From: a virus
IMG/VR virus record: IMGVR_UViG_3300005606_000003
Coordinates: 1 to 31,334 of that record
DNA: 31,334 nucleotides
Strand: one strand, 5' to 3'
The notes below the pieces were generated by a model that saw only the letters and a list, made by a program, of their open reading frames with translations, ran no database searches and was not told where the DNA came from. The position numbers were made by a program, and so were the translations under genes. The stretch's first letter is position 1. The number at the start of each line of letters is the position of its first letter. Positions 22,099 through 30,519 of this stretch are shown one piece after another.

Positions 22099-23106
22099 AT
22101 GAGCGATAACAACGAGACCGCTTCTCAAGATCCAACAGAAAAAGCTGAGTCTATTTTCCTGGATATGCTTACTCCCGAAGAGGAAAAACAAGCAGAGCCA
22201 GTACAAGAGACAGAGCAAGAAGAGTCGGAAGAAACGGAAATAGAGACTGAGGTAGAGGCGGAAGCTGAAACCGAGGAAGAAATAGAAGAAGAAACCGACG
22301 AGCGATCCGAAGAGGACGAAGTAGAAGACCAGGGCGAAGAGGAGCCTCAAATTTTCACTGTCAATGTAGGCGGAGAAAATGTGGAGGTAGACCTTGACGA
22401 GCTTAAGGCCGGATACAGTCGTCAGAAAGATTACACAAAAAAGACACAAGAGGTAGCAGAGCAAAGAAAACAAGCTGAACAACAACAGCAAGAATTTAAT
22501 GCAAAGAATCTCGAACTGTCTGAGGAAAGAGCGTTATATAACGACTTATTACCTAAGATGCAGATGATGATAAAAAATAATCTGCGACAGGAGCCGAATT
22601 GGCAACAGTTAATCGACCAGGACCCTCAAGAATATTTGAGGCAAAAGGAAGAGTGGAATAAAACAGGCGAAACGCTGAAATTTGTAGAAAACGAAATGAA
22701 TCGTTTGAAACAAGAGCAAGAATTTGAAAGCCAGGCGGCTTTAAGATCACAAGCGGTAGAAGGCCAAAAGCTAATAGACGAAAAAATTCCAGAATGGAAA
22801 GACAACGAATTAGCAAAAAAAGAAGCCGAGTCAATGATGACTTACGCAAAAGGTTTAGGTTTCACTCAAGAAGAACTGTCACAAATTTATGACGGGCGAC
22901 TTATTCTCTTATTGAGAGACGCTTGGTCACACAGCAAAGTAAAAAAGGCCGTGAAGACCAAACCGAAAGAAGCTCCGGCAAGAATTTCTAAGCCAGGAAA
23001 CTCTAACAAAATCAAAAGTAATACTCCGTTAAAGAACGCTAAATCGAAACTAAGGAAAAGCGGAAGCGTAAGCGATGCGGCCAAAGTTTTCGAGCAACTT
23101 TTATAA
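22099..23106 (+). CDS. Capsid assembly scaffold protein
   Basis: This is 335 residues. The first ~85 residues are extremely acidic (long Glu/Thr runs). TVNVGGENVEVDLDELKAGY follows, then a long coiled coil rich in Gln and Glu (~115-250), then a basic C-terminal ~55 residues that would bind the capsid shell. This charge order is typical of phage scaffolds, and the capsid gene follows. Compared with its neighbours it has few CCWGG sites. Confidence 0.88.
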   Translation: MSDNNETASQDPTEKAESIFLDMLTPEEEKQAEPVQETEQEESEETEIETEVEAEAETEEEIEEETDERSEEDEVEDQGEEEPQIFTVNVGGENVEVDLDELKAGYSRQKDYTKKTQEVAEQRKQAEQQQQEFNAKNLELSEERALYNDLLPKMQMMIKNNLRQEPNWQQLIDQDPQEYLRQKEEWNKTGETLKFVENEMNRLKQEQEFESQAALRSQAVEGQKLIDEKIPEWKDNELAKKEAESMMTYAKGLGFTQEELSQIYDGRLILLLRDAWSHSKVKKAVKTKPKEAPARISKPGNSNKIKSNTPLKNAKSKLRKSGSVSDAAKVFEQLL

Positions 23107-23138
23107 CAACTAAATAATCTTTAAAGGAGGATTATAAA

Positions 23139-24080
23139 ATGGCAAAAGTCACAAATGCTTTTACAACTTATGATGCTACTGCGGATCGTGAAGAACTATC
23201 GAACACGATTTTTAACATTGATCCATCAAGTACACCATTTATGTCAGCACTAGGAACTAAAAATGTTTCTAATGTTGTCTTCGATTGGCAAACAGAAAAC
23301 TTACCGGCGGTAAGTGCAACAGGAGAAATAGAAGGTTTTGAAATTTCTCGTGCGGCATCTACTCCAACTGTAAGGGAAACAAATGTTTGTCAAATTAACT
23401 CAGTCAATGCGACAATTTCCGGATCTCAAGAAGGAAGTGACCCGGCGGGTAAAAGGTCAGAAATGGCACACCAACTCGCTATTATGTCAAAAGCTCTTAA
23501 GAGAAATATGGAAACTGCATTGTGCCAAAACCAGGCTAAAAATGCCGGTAATGCTTCAACTGCAAGAGCTACAAGGTCTTTCGAGGCTTGGGTTGCTACT
23601 AATGTAAGCAGAGGTACTGGAGGCTCTAACGGATCCGCTTCTGCGGCCGCTACTGATGCCTCTACTGCAAACAGACGTGCACTAACTGAAACACTTTTGA
23701 AAGGTGTTTTACAGTCTATGTTCACAAATGGAGCAGAGCCTAAATTAGCAATCGCCGGGCCAGTAAATAAACAAGTTATTTCTGGTTTTACTGGACGAGC
23801 TAACACTAGAGCGACTGTAGATGTAAACACAGTAAGCTCAAGCGTTTCAATCTATGCGTCTGATTTCGGAAATTTAGAAATAATTCCGTCAAACAGAAGC
23901 AGAGACAGGTCTCTACTTTTAGTAGATCCAGAGTACGCTAAAGTGTGTTTCTTAAGAAACTTTAAAACAGTAGACATCGCCGCTATTGGTGATGCTGAAA
24001 CTAAACTATTACTCGCTGAGTATGGTTTAGAGGTTTCTAACGAAGCAGCACACGGAATCGTAGCTGATTTAACTGCATAA
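23139..24080 (+). CDS. Major capsid protein, SU10/DUF5309 type
   Basis: This is 313 residues with the strongest ribosome site of the window (AAGGAGG). The start NAFTTYDATADREELSNTIF, followed by STPFMSALG, and the segment MAHQLAIMSKALKRNMETAL are typical of SU10-type (DUF5309) HK97-fold capsid proteins. A Gly/Ser/Ala-rich insertion lies near 155-180. Codon use differs from neighbours: only one CCWGG in 942 bases, as expected for a very highly translated gene tuned to host tRNAs or under separate constraint. Confidence 0.93.
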   Translation: MAKVTNAFTTYDATADREELSNTIFNIDPSSTPFMSALGTKNVSNVVFDWQTENLPAVSATGEIEGFEISRAASTPTVRETNVCQINSVNATISGSQEGSDPAGKRSEMAHQLAIMSKALKRNMETALCQNQAKNAGNASTARATRSFEAWVATNVSRGTGGSNGSASAAATDASTANRRALTETLLKGVLQSMFTNGAEPKLAIAGPVNKQVISGFTGRANTRATVDVNTVSSSVSIYASDFGNLEIIPSNRSRDRSLLLVDPEYAKVCFLRNFKTVDIAAIGDAETKLLLAEYGLEVSNEAAHGIVADLTA

Positions 24081-24087
24081 TAAATAT

Positions 24088-24118
24088 TGGGGCCCTGGTT
24101 TATTCTCCTGGGGCCCCA
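24088..24118 (+). other. GC-rich hairpin after the capsid gene
   Basis: TGGGGCCC (24088-24095) pairs with GGGCCCCA (24111-24118) around a 15-base loop containing TTCTCCT. There is no T-run, so it is more likely a 3' stabiliser or leaky attenuator that sets capsid mRNA level above downstream genes. Confidence 0.7.
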
Positions 24119-24130
24119 CTATGATCAGCT

Positions 24131-24421
24131 ATGAAAAAAACAACGCTTATTGCCAATAAATCTGGTTTAAAAACTGAATTCCACACGGAAGACGGAAAGG
24201 GAGTCACAACGACTACCCAGGATGTCAGCAATACTATTGGTTATGTTAAGCAACTAAGAGATAACGCCCCTGGGAAAGATTTACGTCACGTAGCAGAGGT
24301 GCCCCTGGTCATCTGGGAAAAAGCAGTCCAGGAAGGTTGGCACAAAGATAAAGCAAAATGGCGTCAATGGTTAAACAACCCAGACAACGCCATTTTTAGA
24401 ACTTGGCCAGGAAAGGTTTGA
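24131..24421 (+). CDS. Small conserved virion-region protein
   Basis: This is 96 residues without a strong ribosome site. The C-terminal half (WHKDKAKWRQWLNNPDNAIF, then RTWPG) is a conserved pattern that I have seen in small proteins encoded right after phage capsid genes. The role is unknown. It is probably expressed at lower level beyond the hairpin after the capsid gene. Confidence 0.7.
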   Translation: MKKTTLIANKSGLKTEFHTEDGKGVTTTTQDVSNTIGYVKQLRDNAPGKDLRHVAEVPLVIWEKAVQEGWHKDKAKWRQWLNNPDNAIFRTWPGKV

Positions 24422-24422
24422 T

Positions 24423-25073
24423 ATGAATTACACAGAATTAAAAACGCAAATTTCAAATTATCTTAATAGATCAGACCTAACTAATGTCCTGGACGATTTT
24501 ATTAAACATACTGAGGCCGAAGTTAATAGAAAACTAAGGCACAAAGATATGATGAAAAGAGTGACGGCCGTCGCTGATACACAATATGTTCAATTACCTG
24601 GCGATTGGCTAGGTGCCGTCAATATAGATATTCAAAACACAAACCCGACAGTCAATTTGAAACAACTTAGCCTGGAGTCAATGGATGATTATAGAACTGC
24701 AAATGATGATCCTACCGGACAACCTAAATATTTTGCAGTAGACGGCGACACTTTAGAATTGGCCCCAACACCAGACCAGAGCTACACGCTACAAATGGTT
24801 TATTATGCGGAACTACCGCCCCTGGGAACTGTCAATACAGAAAATTTTTTATCAAGAACTGCCCCCGATGTTTATTTATATGGGGCCTTGAAACACGCTT
24901 CTATTTATTTAATGGAAGATCAAAGAATTCCTTTATTTGTCCAATACTTTGAAAAAGCAATGGAAGAACTAAGGATGCAACAGGCGAAAGCGGATTATCA
25001 TAAGGGATCCTTAATTTTAAAAAGGCGAACTTATGGCAAACCAAAATCGCAAAATTACTACTATAAAAGCTAA
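24423..25073 (+). CDS. Head-tail adaptor, SU10-type
   Basis: This is 216 residues. It begins MNYTELKTQISNYLNRSDL and has DFIKHTEAEVNRKLR, a beta-rich middle, and APDVYLYGALKHASIYLMED followed by a helical, basic end. This matches phage adaptor proteins that bind under the portal and form the upper neck. The position after the capsid gene fits. Confidence 0.8.
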   Translation: MNYTELKTQISNYLNRSDLTNVLDDFIKHTEAEVNRKLRHKDMMKRVTAVADTQYVQLPGDWLGAVNIDIQNTNPTVNLKQLSLESMDDYRTANDDPTGQPKYFAVDGDTLELAPTPDQSYTLQMVYYAELPPLGTVNTENFLSRTAPDVYLYGALKHASIYLMEDQRIPLFVQYFEKAMEELRMQQAKADYHKGSLILKRRTYGKPKSQNYYYKS

Positions 25074-25093
25074 ATTATAAGGAGGAACTTACT

Positions 25094-25477
25094 ATGGCCG
25101 GTTTTAGTGATTTTTTAGAGACGAAAGTCTTAGAACACGTATTCGGTGGCTCGGCTTATACCGCCCCGACTACTTTACATATCGCCCTTTACACGGCGGC
25201 CCCCACGGATTCAGGGGGAGGCACAGAGGTCAATGGTGGAGCTTATGCTCGACAAACTGCGACTTTTAATGTCAGTGGAAACACGGCGACTAACGCCGCA
25301 AACGTTGAATATGCTACTGCAACCGCAAACTACGGAACTGTTGTTGCAATGGGTATCTTTGACGCCGCCACAAGCGGAAACTTACTTGCATACGGAACGC
25401 TAACTACTTCAAAAAGTGTTAGTACCGGAGATGTGTTTAGATTTAACGCTTCTGCGATAGATATTACACTTACATAG
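25094..25477 (+). CDS. Putative decoration / tail-associated protein
   Basis: This is 127 residues with AAGGAGG upstream. GFSDFLETKVLEHVFGG, then APTTLHIALYTAAPTDSGGG and GAYARQ, is the pattern of a widespread small phage virion protein, variously called tail fibre-like or capsid cement protein. The rest is Thr/Ala-rich beta. I favour a virion surface protein without choosing between capsid and tail. Confidence 0.7.
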   Translation: MAGFSDFLETKVLEHVFGGSAYTAPTTLHIALYTAAPTDSGGGTEVNGGAYARQTATFNVSGNTATNAANVEYATATANYGTVVAMGIFDAATSGNLLAYGTLTTSKSVSTGDVFRFNASAIDITLT

Positions 25478-25489
25478 TAGAGGTCTTAA

Positions 25490-27067
25490 ATGTCCTCTGT
25501 TCCTTACGGCAGTTATTTCTATGGGCGTTCCAGGTACGGAACGCCTGGATACCATTTTGCTGAGTCAGATATAAGCGGCACGGCGGGTGTTAGTCAATCT
25601 CCAAGTTTGACTTTTACTCTCTTAGGCCCGGAAACTGTTGCTCAAGGGACAAGTGCGTCTATCCAGGGTAATCATATATTTCAACAAAGCTCGACTGTTA
25701 ATGGTGTTTCTGATTTAAATGCAGATTACAGGCGAATAAAATTAGGGATCCCCTTAACTTTATCTGAAGGATCTGGGAGCCTGGTACACGGAACACAGGT
25801 CGACCAGGCAGAAACATTTATTTTGGTTACTTCGGGCCATACGGCAACCGGTAATCAAATTGACCAGGGCCAGGTTTCTATTTCACTTGCATCGGCTTCT
25901 AACCAAACCGGCACACAAATTGATCTAGGAGCAACAAGTTTAAGCGAAACCTCGTCACAGACGGCCGTCGGCACACAAATTGATTTAGGCCAGGTAAATC
26001 CGCAAGGAACATCATCGACAATATCAGTAGGGACACAAATTGATTTAGGGGCCACAACCTCAATAAACGAGGTTGCTAATGTTTTAACGCTAAATCCTCA
26101 ATATCAAAGTCAATATATAGATTTTTATGTTGTTTCTTATGGCGGTGGAAATGCTTTCTCCCCTTATAATAGTGGATCCGCAAGAGCAGATATTACTTTA
26201 AAACCAGACTATGCAATAAGGTTAATCCAGGAAGACACTTCAAACGCCGGTCATCCTATATTTTTATCAGCCGCCCCAGATGGTGTTCACAACAATGTTA
26301 TGGCACATATTTCACTAAGAAAAGATAGTAGTGGAAATGAATATTTACAAATTGCGGCCGCTTCCGATAGTGATCAAAACCCTGGCGGAACAGGATCAAA
26401 ACAAAGAAGAACTATTTATATCAATAATGGCGATACATCTGGCCAGGCCCCAACTTATACCGGCAATGCTTATCCTTATGTTTATCCAACCACGACAGTC
26501 ACAAAAGATCCACAAGTCACGGCCACTATTGGAACTATCCTCGTAAATGGCCTAAATGTTTTGTCAATAAATGGACTCCCCGCCTATCAAGCAGTAGCAG
26601 ACACAAGCCCAGGAACGGCAAGTGCAACCGGGTCAACTTTTAAAGCAATTTCGGCTAATGGTACTCCACACACTACATCCCCGGCATCTGCTTTTGTTTA
26701 CGACTCTTTATATTGGGTTGGAGCAACTTATGTTGGCACACCAGGAACACCGGGAGCCTATTTATCAGTCAATAATATTACAGGCACGACACAACAATTA
26801 TATTATTTTTGTGCTAACCACCCTGGTATGGGAGGCCAGGCCGATATAGGATCCGTGCAACCAGGCGTTGAGGCTACATTCTTGTTAGTAGGGTCATGTA
26901 ATGTGGTACCGGAATCTGGACTTTCCTCAAGCGGTATAAGAAGGTATTTTCTGGAGGCGTCATTGTCGCCGTCCTCTAGTATTTTAAGTGATGGCGGTTT
27001 AAAATGGACATTGCAAAGTGCAACCGCAACCACCTGGACACAACAAAAAATTGCACGAACTCCATAA
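25490..27067 (+). CDS. Repeat-bearing virion protein with cupredoxin-like motif
   Basis: This is 525 residues, Ser/Thr/Gly-rich and beta. Residues 101-200 hold five repeats of exactly 20 residues, each starting G-T/N-Q-V/I-D-Q/L. From ~205 on there is a domain known from marine phage virion proteins, with GHPIFLS (H255) and, after a long insert, LYYFCANHPGMGG, in which C441, H444 and M447 match the C-x2-H-x2-M copper loop of amicyanin-type cupredoxins. Metal binding is not established for this family. The gene lies in the tail region and likely encodes a fibre or other surface protein. Confidence 0.7.
   Translation: MSSVPYGSYFYGRSRYGTPGYHFAESDISGTAGVSQSPSLTFTLLGPETVAQGTSASIQGNHIFQQSSTVNGVSDLNADYRRIKLGIPLTLSEGSGSLVHGTQVDQAETFILVTSGHTATGNQIDQGQVSISLASASNQTGTQIDLGATSLSETSSQTAVGTQIDLGQVNPQGTSSTISVGTQIDLGATTSINEVANVLTLNPQYQSQYIDFYVVSYGGGNAFSPYNSGSARADITLKPDYAIRLIQEDTSNAGHPIFLSAAPDGVHNNVMAHISLRKDSSGNEYLQIAAASDSDQNPGGTGSKQRRTIYINNGDTSGQAPTYTGNAYPYVYPTTTVTKDPQVTATIGTILVNGLNVLSINGLPAYQAVADTSPGTASATGSTFKAISANGTPHTTSPASAFVYDSLYWVGATYVGTPGTPGAYLSVNNITGTTQQLYYFCANHPGMGGQADIGSVQPGVEATFLLVGSCNVVPESGLSSSGIRRYFLEASLSPSSSILSDGGLKWTLQSATATTWTQQKIARTP
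25790..26089 (+). repeat. Five in-frame 60-base repeats
   Basis: Units start at 25790, 25850, 25910, 25970 and 26030. The start of each (for example GGCACACAAATTGATTTAGG) is well conserved in the last three, with more divergence in the first two. The rest of each unit varies. This encodes the 20-residue repeats of the virion protein. Confidence 0.85.
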
Positions 27068-27082
27068 AAAATAGGAAATATT

Positions 27083-28294
27083 ATGAGCGATACATTTACT
27101 AATAATCTAAATTTAACAAAACCGGCCGTTGGCGGATCCACGGACACCTGGGGCACAAAAATAAATAATGACCTGGACTCCGTTGATGCAATTTTCTCAG
27201 CTACGGGAACTGAGGTTAATATAAGATTTAATTCAGCAAACTTTGACGATAATAAAAAAGCATTATTTGGTACAGGGGATGATTTAGAAATTTACCATGA
27301 TGGCTCAAATTCAATAATTAAAGATTCTGGAACAGGTAATTTAACTTTATTAGCTACAAATTTAAGTATTAAAAATGCTGGTGATAGTGAAAACTATTTA
27401 ACTGCTAATGATGGTGGCGATTTAATTCTTTATAAAGCTGGAACAGAAAAAGCCAGAACTAGCACAAATGGTTTCAATGTCACAGGAGATATTGCAGTCA
27501 CAGGAACTGTTGATGGTAGAGATATTGCAACAGATGGAACTAAACTGGATGGGATTGCGGCCGGGGCCACAAATGTCACGAACACAAACCAATTAACAAA
27601 CGGAGCGGGTTTTCTTACCAGTGCCGATGGCGGAAATGCGGCCCAAGTAGACGGGTTTGACGCCTCGACTGGAGGCGGAAATTCTAAATTAGTAGCTACT
27701 GAATCGTTTGGATATATGCATTTAGATAATTGGATGAGACTTGCAAATGATACTGGTATTTTTATTAATGAAACTAGTGCTAGACACTTTTATGCTAAAT
27801 CAGGAAGTGTTTATTGGCACTCAAGGTCATCAGACACCACAGTAAGTGGTTTTAGACTAGAAAATTCTGGTGGTACTCAAATTGGTTGGATTTATGTAGA
27901 TGCTAACTCTGCACAAGGATTTTTAACTACAAGTGGTGGTTGGGCGATAAGAACAGACAATTCTGGAAATTTCACAGCGACAGGAAATGTCACGGCTTAT
28001 TCAGATGAAAGATTAAAATCTAATATCAAAGATATTGACTCTGCATTAAACAAAGTTTGCTCTTTAAGAGGTGTTGAGTACACCAGGAACGCTACTGGCA
28101 AAAAAGAAATAGGTGTTATTGCACAAGAAGTGAAAGAGGTTGTTCCAGAACTTGTAGATATAGTAGACGAATCAACTGAAGAGTCTGAGGGCTTAAAAGA
28201 TTTGCATATTATGAAATATCAAAACACAGTCGGTTTGCTTATTGAAGCTATTAAAGAGTTAGAGAAAAAAGTTTCAGATTTAGAGGGTAAATAA
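27083..28294 (+). CDS. Tail fibre with C-terminal S74 chaperone
   Basis: This is 403 residues. The N-terminus (NLNLTKPAVGGSTDTWGTKI...) is a virion-attachment segment common in marine phages. Middle repeats include DLEIYHDGSN and DGRDIATDGTKLDGIAAGAT. The C-terminus from ~307 is an intramolecular chaperone of the Peptidase_S74 family: SDERLKSN places S307 and K312 five apart, as in the Ser/Lys dyad that cuts the chaperone off after trimer folding. GVIAQEV and a final coiled coil complete it. Much of the gene (27240-27550 and 27690-28080) lacks the palindromes common elsewhere and is AT-rich, suggesting recent exchange. Confidence 0.88.
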   Translation: MSDTFTNNLNLTKPAVGGSTDTWGTKINNDLDSVDAIFSATGTEVNIRFNSANFDDNKKALFGTGDDLEIYHDGSNSIIKDSGTGNLTLLATNLSIKNAGDSENYLTANDGGDLILYKAGTEKARTSTNGFNVTGDIAVTGTVDGRDIATDGTKLDGIAAGATNVTNTNQLTNGAGFLTSADGGNAAQVDGFDASTGGGNSKLVATESFGYMHLDNWMRLANDTGIFINETSARHFYAKSGSVYWHSRSSDTTVSGFRLENSGGTQIGWIYVDANSAQGFLTTSGGWAIRTDNSGNFTATGNVTAYSDERLKSNIKDIDSALNKVCSLRGVEYTRNATGKKEIGVIAQEVKEVVPELVDIVDESTEESEGLKDLHIMKYQNTVGLLIEAIKELEKKVSDLEGK

Positions 28295-28842
28295 TGCCAG
28301 TACCTAGTAGTGGAGCGATATCCTTAAATCAGTTTCATGTAGAAGCCGGGGGCACAAGCGGCACCACTTGCTCTATTAATGATTCAGACATCAGAGGTCT
28401 AATAGGAAAAGCCTCTGGAGTCACAATGTCTTTCAATGAATGGTATGGGGCGTCGGCAAGTGTACCCAACCAAGTCACAGGAAATTTGGTTTACTACGTT
28501 CCCCCTAACAGCAAATATAATGAAAAAAATTGGACGATGACAAGCTTCACAGACAGTACATTAGGCTCTTACACTGTTGAAAGAATTCTCATTGCAACTA
28601 GCTCGTTAATAAATTCAGGAGAAATAAGAATTGTTGGAAACGTATCATCGTATAGTACCCTTCAAGCGTTGGTTGGATATAGATACATGAAGATAGGTAG
28701 TACAACAATTTTGGACTTATCCTCGCAAGGAGCGGTCACTATGTACCTTTCTGGTCTAAATGTGACTAAGTTCCCTATTATTGCTCATTCGGCATCTCCG
28801 GCACAATCAACTCAAACCACAACATTTACTTTTGCTAATTAA
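28294..28842 (+). CDS. Tail/fibre-associated protein
   Basis: This is 182 residues, overlapping the fibre stop (TAATG). The first ~55 residues (PSSGAISLNQFHVEAGG, DSDIRGLIGKASG, SFNEWYGAS) are a conserved virion segment seen in many marine phages. The rest is beta-rich and variable, as expected for a receptor-facing or fibre-tip domain. The whole gene lacks GGCC, CCWGG and GATC, unlike most of the window. Confidence 0.7.
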   Translation: MPVPSSGAISLNQFHVEAGGTSGTTCSINDSDIRGLIGKASGVTMSFNEWYGASASVPNQVTGNLVYYVPPNSKYNEKNWTMTSFTDSTLGSYTVERILIATSSLINSGEIRIVGNVSSYSTLQALVGYRYMKIGSTTILDLSSQGAVTMYLSGLNVTKFPIIAHSASPAQSTQTTTFTFAN

Positions 28843-28846
28843 TATT

Positions 28847-28945
28847 ATGGAAAAAGAAAAATCACAAGATACAACGGATCCGGTGGTTGGCGATATCACA
28901 AAGCCGTCAAAGGATCTTCCGGTCACAGAAACGGAGTCAATATAA
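28847..28945 (+). CDS. 32-residue hydrophilic peptide
   Basis: A frame of 33 codons fills the gap between two genes and ends on the next start (TAATG). The peptide is acidic and Thr-rich (MEKEKSQDTTDPVVGD...). It has no strong ribosome site. Coupling and position favour a real gene, but similarity cannot be judged. Confidence 0.45.
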   Translation: MEKEKSQDTTDPVVGDITKPSKDLPVTETESI

Positions 28946-29658
28946 TGGAAATGACTTACGAATTTAAATGTTCCTATCCTTCGTGGGTACATAATTTTGA
29001 CGATGAAATTCAAGTCACAGTCGTCGAGGGACAAATTGGCGACAAAATTACAAGAGAAAAACTTGAGGACAATGTTGACGGCGATAACTTGGTTTATGAC
29101 AGTCAAAGCGACAAAATTTTTAAAAGGCCTAATAAAATGATTTGCATCCAGGGCAGTATTGAAATGAATAACTTTTGGTCAAACGAGGGCATAGAGGCTA
29201 CGGACATTGATAGGCTTAAAGAATTGACTGCTAATGACAAAATAAAAGCCGGTGTGTATAGCGAAAGCACAACCGAGGATGCAATTTCTAACAAAGCATT
29301 CAACAGCACTTACCAATTTAATTCCGATTATGATGTATTGGCCCCAATGTCTAGAGAGTGGGCCCTGGCAACACCTGGAACATTAAAAGCGACATCAACC
29401 GACACCAGGCTTTTTTGTATGCTAACCGAAAGGTCAGATTATGAAATAAAAATAATTGATATTTTTCCAGGAGATTTAAAAACAATAAATAAAGATGAAA
29501 GCAAAACTTTCAGTTATGTTTTCTTTTCTCAAAAATGCTCAATTAGAAACGGGGCCGGAGTTTGTGATCAATATTCTGTCAAAAAATTACAAAGCGACAC
29601 TGTTGATATAAGAAACCTGGGCGACCTAACCGCAAGAATTATTTTAATAGAGAGGTAA
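28945..29658 (+). CDS. Hypothetical protein upstream of Coq4 homologue
   Basis: This is 237 residues, mostly beta. A region near 165-195 (IKIIDIFPGDLKTINKDESK) resembles a strand pair of cupin-like barrels, but without the metal-binding His residues, so this is weak. It lies three bases before the Coq4-family gene. I do not recognise the family; it may be a virion protein or a partner of the Coq4-like protein. Confidence 0.6.
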   Translation: MEMTYEFKCSYPSWVHNFDDEIQVTVVEGQIGDKITREKLEDNVDGDNLVYDSQSDKIFKRPNKMICIQGSIEMNNFWSNEGIEATDIDRLKELTANDKIKAGVYSESTTEDAISNKAFNSTYQFNSDYDVLAPMSREWALATPGTLKATSTDTRLFCMLTERSDYEIKIIDIFPGDLKTINKDESKTFSYVFFSQKCSIRNGAGVCDQYSVKKLQSDTVDIRNLGDLTARIILIER

Positions 29659-29661
29659 ATT

Positions 29662-30519
29662 ATGGCGTGGAATTTATTAAAAATGGGTAAAAGCATACAC
29701 CACTTGATGACTACATATGGCGAGGGGAATGATCTTGAGCCAATGGAAAAAGACCTAACAGGCGAAAGCCGTGTGGATCATGTTGTGTCTTTATATAGAG
29801 AAATGAACGTTCCGTTTGGAATAATGATGATGTTAAAAAATAGAGTTTCAGAAAACGGCAGACACATAATTTGGGGAAGAAAATGGAATGACCGAAAGTA
29901 TGTTGAAGAAACAGTAATACCAAAATTGATGGATTATGATTATTTGTCATCATTGCCACCTAACACAGTAGGTGCCCATTATCACAACTTAATAAAAGAT
30001 TTTGGAATTGAAAAACTTTACAACCAAAGATTTAAAAAAGAGGAAAAAAGAGAGGGCGGTATCAATAATATTTATAATTCTTTCAGCGATGACATAAGAG
30101 AGAACGCCTCCAGGCACTTATTACTAAGCCACGATATTTGGCACGTTTTATTTAGATATGACACAACGCCAATGGGCGAGGCTATGATCCAAACAATAAC
30201 GGCCAGGATCTTTAATTTTTTTCCGCCGCACTTAACAGGATTTTTTGGTACCTGGAAGATGGCTAAAAAAACTGGGAGCAAACTACCTTGGAAAGTTTGG
30301 AAAGAATGCCTAAAACTTTCAAAAGGAGTCAATAAAGAATTAGCCTTATATAGTCCGATTGAATTTTTAGAACACGATATTCAAGAAGTAAGAGACAGAT
30401 TTAACATATTCACTCCTAAAGTCTATGCTGAATATGTTAAGTCTTTACCAAAGTTTTCTAGAATGGACACTATCCACCCTAATTATCAAGACAAAGTATG
30501 GAACTCAGAAATAATTTAA
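29662..30519 (+). CDS. Coq4-family protein (ubiquinone biosynthesis homologue)
   Basis: This is 285 residues. The Coq4 metal motif HDxxH-x11-E is intact: H157, D158, H161 and E173 in LLSHDIWHVLFRYDTTPMGEA. Upstream, LPPNTVGAHYHNLIKD matches the P-x-G/N-T-x-G-x-x-Y segment of the family. Coq4 works in ubiquinone synthesis, where it has been linked to the oxidative decarboxylation of the quinone head precursor, and associates with the inner membrane. Here it lies among tail genes and overlaps a small membrane protein gene by 22 bases. It may alter host respiration or be recruited for another purpose. It carries CCWGG, GGCC and GATC in its second half, so it is not an obviously recent arrival. 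Confidence 0.85.
   Translation: MAWNLLKMGKSIHHLMTTYGEGNDLEPMEKDLTGESRVDHVVSLYREMNVPFGIMMMLKNRVSENGRHIIWGRKWNDRKYVEETVIPKLMDYDYLSSLPPNTVGAHYHNLIKDFGIEKLYNQRFKKEEKREGGINNIYNSFSDDIRENASRHLLLSHDIWHVLFRYDTTPMGEAMIQTITARIFNFFPPHLTGFFGTWKMAKKTGSKLPWKVWKECLKLSKGVNKELALYSPIEFLEHDIQEVRDRFNIFTPKVYAEYVKSLPKFSRMDTIHPNYQDKVWNSEII

Noticed and set aside
22084-22491. Leftward hydrophobic frame opposite the scaffold gene
   Set aside because: The Leu/Phe runs are the reverse complement of Glu/Lys codons in the acidic scaffold N-terminus, not a membrane protein gene.
23426-23830. Leftward 134-codon frame opposite the capsid gene
   Set aside because: Antisense to a well-recognised capsid gene with a strong ribosome site; no independent support.
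25790-26089. CRISPR-like array
   Set aside because: The 60-base periodicity is in frame with no separate spacers of foreign type and encodes a protein repeat; no cas genes are near.
26331-26849. Short rightward frames within the repeat-bearing virion gene
   Set aside because: Out-of-frame readings of low-complexity Ser/Thr/Gly codons, with no ribosome sites.
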